From Treponema sp. (GTDB lineage Bacteria > Spirochaetota > Spirochaetia > Treponematales > Treponemataceae), in contig JAILON010000127.1 of assembly GCA_024690865.1 (NCBI GenBank), forward strand, positions 1-37,209: 37,209 bases of DNA, read 5' to 3'. Within the stretch, counting starts at the first letter, position 1; each line of letters starts with the position of its first letter. The notes beneath the pieces were generated by a model. It ran no database searches and was not told the origin of the DNA. It saw only the letters and a list, made by a program, of their open reading frames with translations. Positions 31,527-37,209 of this stretch are shown in pieces. Position numbers and translations under genes: made by a program.

Positions 31527-32636
31527 TTATATTTCTTGTGTGAACGCCGAGATTTCCTTCAACAGGACGGACTTGACTTTGTCTTCTGCAAAATCTGCGA
31601 GCCGTTCCATGCCGTTCGCAACGAGCGTGTCCCGGAGCTTTCTGTCCGTAACGATCCGGTCTATGGCCTCGGCCACGACGGCTACGTTCCTCATCCGTAC
31701 GATGAGTCCCGCTCCGCCCAGCGTCTCGGTCACAGCGGAAGAGTCGCAGGCGACAATCGGAACTTTGTAGTGCATGGCCTCCAGAAGGGGAACGCAGAAG
31801 CCCTCGTGTGCGCTCATGCACAGGAATACATCGGCCAGCCTGTAGTAGCTTGCCTTCTGCCTGTCGCTTACATGGCCCGTAAAAATGACGCTGTCCAACT
31901 TGAGGGAGTGGGGGTATGCTTTGATTGCCCTGCAGTAGGCGGACTCTTCATCTCCTCCGCCTACAATGAAAAGGCGGCTGTGGGAATTTATGAACGTGTG
32001 GTAGTGGTAGAATGATGCGATGATGTCCTGCTGCCTTTTGTTTGGAACGATACGTCCTACGAAAAGGATGTTTGTACATCCGTCGGAAGTGTAGCGGGAA
32101 AAAAGCTCCCGGTCGAAGTCCTCTTCCGTTTCATCGCTGAATTCGGCCAAATGGGGGAAGATATGGATGGGGCAGGTATAGCCCAGCTTTTCCAAATCAC
32201 GTTTGTTGTAGCTGGAGGACGTGAGGCAAAGCGACGGCATCTGCTTGATTTCGCGTAGCTGTTCCAAACCGATCCGGCACCCGGAGGCTGTCTCGAAATC
32301 CCCGTATTCCTCCAACAGGTCGGGCGGGGTTATGTTGTGCCAGACGAGGATCTTCTTTCCCCGCATCCTGTCCAGCTTGCGCATATAGTCCCAGCGGTAG
32401 CCGATATGGCAGATGAGTATGTCCGCATCGTCATGGTATTTGTCCAATGCCTTTACGTCCTGCAGACCACGTTCCAGAATGCGGTCGTCGATGTTGCCTG
32501 AGTATATGGCCGTATCGTAGCCGGCCTCCTTGAGCGTCCTGTAGATGGCAAGGCAGTCGTTTCCTATTCCGTCCCCATATTTCAATGATGCCAGGAGCTG
32601 TACGATTCGGATGTTGCGGGGGGCTGCGGCCTTCAT
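31527..32636 (-). CDS. GT4-family glycosyltransferase
   Basis: This 369-residue cytoplasmic or membrane-associated enzyme has the GT-B fold. The N-terminal half has the acceptor-side segment IVQLLASLKYGDGIGND; the C-terminal half has the GT4 nucleotide-sugar-binding blocks LFVGRIVPNKRQQDII, VIFTGHVSDRQKASYY and the EX7E motif EGFCVPLLEAM. Members transfer hexoses retaining anomeric configuration during lipopolysaccharide, capsule or glycolipid assembly; donor and acceptor are unknown. GGAGG lies 7 nt before the ATG, which overlaps the stop of the upstream coiled-coil gene (ATGA). Confidence 0.9.
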   Translation of the reverse strand: MKAAAPRNIRIVQLLASLKYGDGIGNDCLAIYRTLKEAGYDTAIYSGNIDDRILERGLQDVKALDKYHDDADILICHIGYRWDYMRKLDRMRGKKILVWHNITPPDLLEEYGDFETASGCRIGLEQLREIKQMPSLCLTSSSYNKRDLEKLGYTCPIHIFPHLAEFSDETEEDFDRELFSRYTSDGCTNILFVGRIVPNKRQQDIIASFYHYHTFINSHSRLFIVGGGDEESAYCRAIKAYPHSLKLDSVIFTGHVSDRQKASYYRLADVFLCMSAHEGFCVPLLEAMHYKVPIVACDSSAVTETLGGAGLIVRMRNVAVVAEAIDRIVTDRKLRDTLVANGMERLADFAEDKVKSVLLKEISAFTQEI

Positions 32637-33079
32637 CGCTTTTCCTCCATTTCCGCCATTTGCTCCAAGATGCGGACTTTTTCTTCGAGGGCCTGTATGG
32701 TCCGCCTGTCTTTCTCATGCTCTTCCTCGGTGGTCAGGATGTGCTTGAAGAGCATCCGGTTTATCTGCAGGAGGTATGAGTTGTAGTCTGCCTGCCGTTG
32801 GAAATTCTTAAAAAACAGGAACTTGTTTATCCGCCGGATGAGGCGCCGCATGAACAGCGTGGGGCCCGTGCAGTCCAAGTCAAAATAGTAGTCTATTTTC
32901 TTGGCTTCGTTCGCCCTGTCCATGTAGTCCTGTATGGCTTCCTTTTGCATCTTCTGGAAAACAAGGTCGAACGATAGAGGGGGCGTCCCGTCCGTATTCC
33001 GCTGTGCCGCCCCTTCCTCCAGCTCCCTGTTGAGCGTGTCAAAGTCTATCTCCGTCATCGTCCCCGTGCTCTCCACCAT
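32633..33079 (-). CDS. Small coiled-coil protein coupled to the GT4 glycosyltransferase
   Basis: This protein of up to 148 residues has no signal peptide. It carries MTEIDFDTLNRELEE near its start, a basic segment (FMRRLIRRINKFLFFKNFQR, about 75-95) that could be membrane-proximal, and a C-terminal coiled-coil (TTEEEHEKDRRTIQALEEKV). An IDFDxL-type opening is seen on small proteins in polysaccharide gene clusters (memory, not searched). The start is uncertain: ATG at 33079 lies only about 7 nt from the predicted transcript start, and ATG at 33058 begins the conserved-looking part. Coupling to the glycosyltransferase suggests an accessory role in glycan synthesis. Confidence 0.6.
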   Translation of the reverse strand: MVESTGTMTEIDFDTLNRELEEGAAQRNTDGTPPLSFDLVFQKMQKEAIQDYMDRANEAKKIDYYFDLDCTGPTLFMRRLIRRINKFLFFKNFQRQADYNSYLLQINRMLFKHILTTEEEHEKDRRTIQALEEKVRILEQMAEMEEKR

Positions 33080-33092
33080 GAAATGCAAGTAA

Positions 33093-33121
33093 AATCTAAC
33101 ACATCCGGTGCAAAATGAAAA
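33093..33121 (-). promoter_or_regulatory. Promoter of the coiled-coil/GT4 operon
   Basis: On the minus strand TTTTCA (33121-33116), a 17-bp spacer and TAGATT (33098-33093), 4/6 matches each. It is divergent from the promoter at 33164-33192; the two share a 120-bp gap. Confidence 0.4.
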
Positions 33122-33163
33122 GTAGCCGATTCAGACCTCTTTTCTGGTACCGTGGGACGGCCC

Positions 33164-33192
33164 TACACATGGAGTCCTTTTTGTGCTACACT
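33164..33192 (+). promoter_or_regulatory. Promoter of the GT87-like gene, probably leaderless
   Basis: TACACA (33164-33169), a 17-bp spacer and TACACT (33187-33192). The ATG at 33200 is seven bases past the -10, and no ribosome site precedes it. Confidence 0.5.
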
Positions 33193-33199
33193 GCCGTGT

Positions 33200-34639
33200 A
33201 TGACTAGAGCTGACTTGAAGAGCTTCTGTTGCAAGCCGCTTTCTGTATGCTGCATCGTCCTTGCCCTGATTTCCCTTGCACTGTTTTTTCCATCGCTCAG
33301 ATTGTTCATCGTCTCGTCAGCTGAACGGCTGCTTGTCCATCGGCCGCTTCGGAGTCCTGAAAAATGGAGCCACGTGCTCCTCCTCTGTGCAGGCGTCATG
33401 CTGTTCGTGTCCGTTGCCGTCGCCTCTGTGAGCCGGGTTGGGATTGGAGAACAGGGGGTGGGGGATCTTGCCCTGTTTTCTACCATCCTCATCCTTGCCT
33501 TTGTCGTTCAGAATTGTGCCATGCTCATCGACACTGACCTGACGGGCTGGTTCCTGGATTCCGTAAACCTGTGGGACCACTACGTGTCCGTACTGAACGG
33601 CAGGCGGACGCACCTGGGGATGTATCCGCCGCTTGCCACGTTCATCTACCGGCTGTATGCCTCTATGACTCCGCCGGAACTGCTTGCGGGCGACTGGCAT
33701 CAGCTTGCCTACTCGGACGCGGGAAGCTACCTGACCCTCCTGTACTATCTTTTTTCAGTCATACCCTTCTGCCTGCTGTGCTATGATTCGGTAGAAGGAA
33801 AAAAATCAGAAAAGCTCCTGCTTACCCTTGCGCTCTGCTGTTCCACGCCTTTTTTGTATGCCCTGATGCGCGGCAACATCGTCCTCTTTTCCTGTTGCGC
33901 CGCCTTCTTTTTTTGCCGCTCCCGCTCTTCAGAAAACGCCTTTGTCCGTGCGGCAGGACTGCTATCCCTGTTCGTTTCCGTGGGAACCAAACTGTACCCG
34001 ATTGCCTTTGCCGCCCTGCTCGTCAAGGACCGCAGCTGGAAGGATTTGAAATACTGCCTTGCAACGCTTGCGCTTCTGTTCGTGCTGTTCCTCAATTGTT
34101 TTGATGGCGGCCTGTCGGAAATATGGAATATGGTCCGCAGCATTTCAGATTTTACCAGCAGTTTTAGGCAGCACCACAACATTTCGCTCAAGCGGCAGCT
34201 GTGGGATATCCTTTCCGCCTTCGGGGGCGATGCCGGTATGGGCCTTTTCCCTGCCGTGAATGTCGTCGTCCATATCGCCTTCCTGGCGGCAAGCGGAATC
34301 CTGTTTTTCCTCACCCGAAAAAGATGGGTGGAACTGATGCTGCTTACGCTTTCCTGCCTGCTTTTGCCGGGAATCGTGCGTCCCTATACAGAAGTGTTCC
34401 TGGTCATCCCGATTATCGAAATGGTGGGCTGCCGCAAGAAGGATGTATTCATCCACCTTTCCCTCCTGTTCCTTTTGCCCATGATGCTTTTTATATGCCA
34501 GCTGTCCGTGTTCATCACCTTCCACTCGTTCCTGGTGACCTTCCCACTCTTTGCCCTCTGTGTCGGCGAGGTCGTCAGCGAGCGCTTGTCCGAAAGGCGC
34601 GGGGGCGGGACGCGTGCAGCTCTTCCGGCGGACCGGTGA
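33200..34639 (+). CDS. Polytopic membrane glycosyltransferase, GT87-like
   Basis: This 479-residue protein has roughly ten hydrophobic helices. Features matching GT87 (DUF2029) polyprenyl-phosphate mannosyltransferases are an early Asp-rich extracytoplasmic loop (DTDLTGWFLDSVNLWDHY), YPPLATFIYRLY, the RGNIVLF motif, and GTKLYPIAFAALLVKDRSWKDL. Such enzymes add sugars from lipid-linked donors on the outer face of the inner membrane. The ATG at 33200 is chosen over a GTG at 33152, which lies upstream of the -10. It is divergent from the GT4 operon, suggesting a joint role in surface glycan assembly (inference). Confidence 0.75.
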   Translation: MTRADLKSFCCKPLSVCCIVLALISLALFFPSLRLFIVSSAERLLVHRPLRSPEKWSHVLLLCAGVMLFVSVAVASVSRVGIGEQGVGDLALFSTILILAFVVQNCAMLIDTDLTGWFLDSVNLWDHYVSVLNGRRTHLGMYPPLATFIYRLYASMTPPELLAGDWHQLAYSDAGSYLTLLYYLFSVIPFCLLCYDSVEGKKSEKLLLTLALCCSTPFLYALMRGNIVLFSCCAAFFFCRSRSSENAFVRAAGLLSLFVSVGTKLYPIAFAALLVKDRSWKDLKYCLATLALLFVLFLNCFDGGLSEIWNMVRSISDFTSSFRQHHNISLKRQLWDILSAFGGDAGMGLFPAVNVVVHIAFLAASGILFFLTRKRWVELMLLTLSCLLLPGIVRPYTEVFLVIPIIEMVGCRKKDVFIHLSLLFLLPMMLFICQLSVFITFHSFLVTFPLFALCVGEVVSERLSERRGGGTRAALPADR

Positions 34640-34662
34640 GGCCGGCTTATAAAGCGGTGGGG

Positions 34663-34712
34663 CAGTTTCAAACGTCCTTGGCAACTTTGTTGCCGCGAAC
34701 CCTTTGAAACTG
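34663..34712. repeat. Nested inverted repeat between convergent genes
   Basis: CAGTTTCAAA (34663-34672) is the exact complement of TTTGAAACTG (34703-34712). Inside, GGCAAC (34680-34685) pairs with GTTGCC (34689-34694) around a 3-nt loop. There is no T-run. It may still end both converging transcripts. Confidence 0.7.
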
Positions 34713-34719
34713 GACGAAA

Positions 34720-35988
34720 TTAAACAGCTGTGTTTCTGAAAATGAGGGATGTGTTTACGCCCCCGAATGCGAAGTTGTTGGACATGACGTATTCGGCATG
34801 CATTTCCCGTCCTTCGCCCCTGATGTAGTCGAGGGGGGCGCAGCGTTCGTCAACGTCCGTCAGGTTCAGCGTCGGGTGGAACCAGCCGTTCCGCATCATC
34901 TGTATGGAAAGCCATGCCTCCAGGCTGCCGCATGCCCCCAAGGTATGGCCGATGTAGCTTTTTGTTGAGCTGATTGCCACCGGCCTGCCGAATGCCTTGT
35001 ATGTTGCTATCGATTCCGCTATGTCTCCCATGACGGTGGAAGTTCCGTGTGCGTTTACGTAGGCTATGTCGCTTGCGGATATTCCCGCATCTTCAATGGC
35101 GAGCGTCATTGCCGTGGCCATCGTGTCCGCGTTCGGGGCCGTGATGTGCGTGCCGTCGGCGTTCGTGCCAAAACCCGCGACTTCGGCATAGATGGTGGCC
35201 CCCCTGTTTACGGCGTGTTCCATGTCTTCCAGAATGAGGCTTGCGGCACCTTCTCCTACGACAAGGCCGTCCCGCTTCTTGTCAAAAGGCTTGGGCTCTT
35301 TTTCCGGTTCTTCGTTCTGTATCGCCGCTGCCCCAAGTGCATCGAATACTCCCGCATCCGGTGCGACAAGTTCTTCCGCCCCTCCGGCAATCATGATGTC
35401 CTGCAGTCCTGCCGCTATGTTCTCGTAGGCGTAGCCGATGGCTTGGCTTCCCGACGTGCATGCCGTGTTCGTGGAAATCATCCTGCCCCTCAGTCCGTAG
35501 AACACGCTCAGGTTGCAGAGGCAGGTCTGGGGCATGGACTTTATGTAGGTTTGCGAATTGATTTTGCTCGTGCTGTTGTCCAAGTCTATGGAATACAATT
35601 CGATAATGGCATCCATGCTTCCCATGCAGGACCCGTAGGCAACTCCTGTCCGTCCATTATGGAGTTCCTCGCATACTTCCCCGTCAGCCTTCTTCAATCC
35701 AGCCATACCAAGGGCCCGTTCCGTGGCAAGCAGCGCCAGGAAGCTGACCCGTCCCATGCCGCGGACCTTTTTGCGCGGATAGTCGGGAAACTCCCGTTCA
35801 TAGGGACTGGCAAGCCTGGTGTTGACGCGCAGGTACTTGTCCCATGCCTTCATGTATTTTACGCAGTTCTTTTGTGCCTTCAGCTTTTTGAAGGCTTCGT
35901 CCCAGTCGTCTCCCAGAGCACTCAACATACCCCCACCGGTTACGACGACGCGCCTCCTTCCGTCATGCCTTGTGAAGCTTTGGCTCAT
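34720..35988 (-). CDS. Beta-ketoacyl-ACP synthase (FabF/aryl-polyene type)
   Basis: This 422-residue thiolase-fold condensing enzyme extends an acyl chain with malonyl-ACP. The catalytic triad is complete: C177 (NTACTSGSQ), H314 (VNAHGTSTVMGD) and H348 (SYIGHTLGACG). NNFAFGGVNTSL is the conserved C-terminal loop. The ATG at 35988 overlaps the ketoreductase stop (ATGA). A much longer open frame upstream (from 36330) is out-of-frame reading of the ketoreductase and is rejected. Partner genes (ketoreductase and ApeP-like dehydratase) and the absence of malonyltransferase and fabH here favour a specialised polyene or modified fatty-acid pathway over core lipid synthesis (inference). Confidence 0.92.
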   Translation of the reverse strand: MSQSFTRHDGRRRVVVTGGGMLSALGDDWDEAFKKLKAQKNCVKYMKAWDKYLRVNTRLASPYEREFPDYPRKKVRGMGRVSFLALLATERALGMAGLKKADGEVCEELHNGRTGVAYGSCMGSMDAIIELYSIDLDNSTSKINSQTYIKSMPQTCLCNLSVFYGLRGRMISTNTACTSGSQAIGYAYENIAAGLQDIMIAGGAEELVAPDAGVFDALGAAAIQNEEPEKEPKPFDKKRDGLVVGEGAASLILEDMEHAVNRGATIYAEVAGFGTNADGTHITAPNADTMATAMTLAIEDAGISASDIAYVNAHGTSTVMGDIAESIATYKAFGRPVAISSTKSYIGHTLGACGSLEAWLSIQMMRNGWFHPTLNLTDVDERCAPLDYIRGEGREMHAEYVMSNNFAFGGVNTSLIFRNTAV

Positions 35989-36725
35989 ATTATTCCCCCG
36001 TTTACGGATATGACCTGACGCGTTATGTAGCCGGCCTCCTCCGACAGGAGGAATGCGGCCAGTGCCGCCACTTCCTCCGGTTTGCCGACCCGGTTCATGG
36101 GAACGGCCTGGAGGATTTTTTCCAGAGGGGCATCTTTTATCATGTCCGTTTCTATTATTCCAGGGGCTATGGCATTTACCGTGATGCTCCTGCTTGCAAG
36201 TTCCACGGCCAAAGCCTTGGCGGCCCCGATGAGTCCGGCCTTGGACGCGGAGTAGTTTGTCTGCCCCCTGTTTCCGGTTATTCCGCTTACGGAAGAGACT
36301 ACGATGATCCGCCCCCGCTTCTTTTTGCACATGGGCATGGTGAGCGGCTGCAGTACATTGAAAAAACTGTCCAGGTTGGTATGCACTACGTCGTCCCAGT
36401 CATCTCCGCTGAGGGCAGGGAAGGTGTTGTCGTTCGAGACCCCTGCGTTGCTCACTACGCCCCACAAGGCGCCGTAGCGTTCGGTAATGCCGTCCAAGGC
36501 GGTCTTGCATCCCTGCCTGTCGCATACGTCAAACTGCAAAAGCTCTCCCTGGCCGCCTGCGGCCTGCAGCATGGCCAAGGTCTCCTGTGCACGGTCCTGC
36601 CGGTGGCCATAATGGACTATGACGTAGTATCCGGCCTTTGCGGCCGCAACAGCGATGGCCCTGCCTATTCCGCTTCCGGCTCCCGTGACCAATACCCTTT
36701 TGGCTGCTTCGTTTTTTTCCTGCAT
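35985..36725 (-). CDS. 3-oxoacyl-ACP reductase (FabG/SDR family)
   Basis: This 246-residue short-chain dehydrogenase should reduce the beta-keto group with NADPH. It has TGAGSGIG (about 15-22), SNAGVSN, the active-site Ser in VVSSVSG, and Y158-x3-K162 (NYSASK). The end ITRQVISVNGGII matches FabG C-termini. It is coupled on both sides: its start shares one base with the dehydratase stop (36725), and its stop overlaps the synthase start. In aryl polyene clusters the equivalent is ApeQ (from memory). Confidence 0.92.
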   Translation of the reverse strand: MQEKNEAAKRVLVTGAGSGIGRAIAVAAAKAGYYVIVHYGHRQDRAQETLAMLQAAGGQGELLQFDVCDRQGCKTALDGITERYGALWGVVSNAGVSNDNTFPALSGDDWDDVVHTNLDSFFNVLQPLTMPMCKKKRGRIIVVSSVSGITGNRGQTNYSASKAGLIGAAKALAVELASRSITVNAIAPGIIETDMIKDAPLEKILQAVPMNRVGKPEEVAALAAFLLSEEAGYITRQVISVNGGII

Positions 36726-37201
36726 CAGTTTCCTCCTCGAATCATGAAGAATGAATCTATGTCTGGAATGCCCATCACGGTGATTGCAGTCGTTGCCACA
36801 GGTTCAGGCTTTCCTTTTTCATATAGCTCGCAGTCGTAGCGGCACACGCTGCCGTCCCTGAAATTCTCCCTGACTTGTACTTCCACTGTAGAACCGGCAG
36901 CAATCTGCTCCTGCCGTGCAGTGAAGTTGCTTACGCTGAGGATGACTCCGGGGGCGGCCGTATCCGACAGTCCGTATGAAATATGATGTATTGTTGAAAG
37001 TGCGGAAATTCCCTGCGCCATGATTTCAAAGGTGGCCCAACAGGGGATGCCGCCAAGCTCCTCATCATACAGGATGCAGAATGTGGAAACATCGTATTCT
37101 GCGGTGATGCTGTTTTCGCTGATGCTGTGGGCCGTTATCCTGCTCAGGAGGAACATCTTGCCCCGGTGCGGCACGAGGGCACGGAGCTGTTCGCCGCTCA
37201 T
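36725..37201 (-). CDS. Hotdog-fold 3-hydroxyacyl-ACP dehydratase (ApeP/FabZ-like)
   Basis: This 158-residue protein has a hotdog-like sequence: LVPHRGKMFLLSRI with the FabZ-type PHR/H12 region near the start, and CWATFEIMAQGISALS, the central helix with the active-site acidic residue. VSNFTARQEQIAAGSTVEVQ is a typical later strand pair. The PHRGKM opening and EIMAQ helix resemble the dehydratases of aryl polyene clusters (ApeP or ApeI) more than housekeeping FabZ. Only 8 bp precede the ATG in the window, so its ribosome site cannot be judged and a slightly earlier start is possible. It is the first visible gene of the coupled three-gene set; more genes probably continue beyond the window. Confidence 0.85.
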   Translation of the reverse strand: MSGEQLRALVPHRGKMFLLSRITAHSISENSITAEYDVSTFCILYDEELGGIPCWATFEIMAQGISALSTIHHISYGLSDTAAPGVILSVSNFTARQEQIAAGSTVEVQVRENFRDGSVCRYDCELYEKGKPEPVATTAITVMGIPDIDSFFMIRGGN

Positions 37202-37209
37202 GTGCTGGG

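Noticed and set aside
35989..36330. N-terminal extension of the ketosynthase frame
   Set aside because: The added residues are out-of-frame reading of the ketoreductase, of basic low-quality composition; the conserved synthase start and ATGA overlap fix the start at 35988.

Overview
The window is almost certainly chromosomal DNA of a spirochete of the genus Treponema, or a close relative, of moderate-to-high GC. The strongest sign is the periplasmic-flagellum block at the left end: two FlaB core flagellins in tandem, FlaG, a FliD cap protein with the treponeme-style opening GLTIPGVSDKYKTNDL, and a membrane-anchored PilZ protein. This is followed by a tsaE-tsaB pair, an order I recall from treponemes (memory, not searched). 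Cellobiose phosphorylase and a GH2 beta-mannosidase point to a plant-polymer, gut-type lifestyle. Rubrerythrin fits an anaerobe.

Layout. Positions 1-9892 (+): flaB (partial), flaB, flaG, fliD, an unknown flagellar-locus gene, a PilZ protein, an 87-residue unknown, tsaE, tsaB, leuC, leuD. Positions 10005-10210: an 83-bp GC-rich tandem repeat. Positions 10241-24405 (-): a heterodimeric ABC exporter pair, RNase Y, GH94 cellobiose phosphorylase, GH2 beta-mannosidase, a secreted FecR-domain protein, an outer-membrane-barrel candidate and a small exported protein. Positions 24835-30470 (+): a CHASE2 adenylate cyclase, an orphan DppB-type permease and aspartate kinase. Then come a 12-unit, 22-bp hairpin-forming tandem array and a two-sided terminator. 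Positions 30825-33079 (-): rubrerythrin, a GT4 glycosyltransferase and a small coiled-coil protein. Positions 33200-34639 (+): a GT87-like membrane glycosyltransferase. Positions 34720-37201 (-): a translationally coupled ketosynthase, ketoreductase and dehydratase set resembling the fatty-acid-type core of aryl polyene clusters.

How the parts work together. The left block builds and caps the periplasmic filament, with a c-di-GMP receptor beside it. TsaE and TsaB belong to tRNA t6A synthesis. LeuCD is the isopropylmalate isomerase step. GH94 and GH2 break down intracellular cello- and manno-oligosaccharides, and each has its own promoter with a palindrome or leader hairpin. The two ABC subunits have complementary degenerate and consensus ATP sites, as in TM287/288-type exporters. 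The GT4, coiled-coil and GT87 genes suggest surface glycan synthesis.

Regulation and repeats. Sigma70-like promoters are readable at many genes, often with a TAGAAT-type -10. Several sit so close to the ATG that the mRNA would be leaderless or nearly so (6426, 29145, 33200, perhaps 33079). Intergenic spaces are rich in inverted and tandem repeats. Repeat-like, low-complexity inserts also occur inside the GH2 enzyme and in an ABC subunit tail. No rRNA, tRNA, transposase, phage gene or CRISPR array was seen. The best candidates for something undescribed are the 22-bp hairpin array, the aryl-polyene-like cassette, the unknown gene after fliD, and the recurrent leaderless promoter arrangement.
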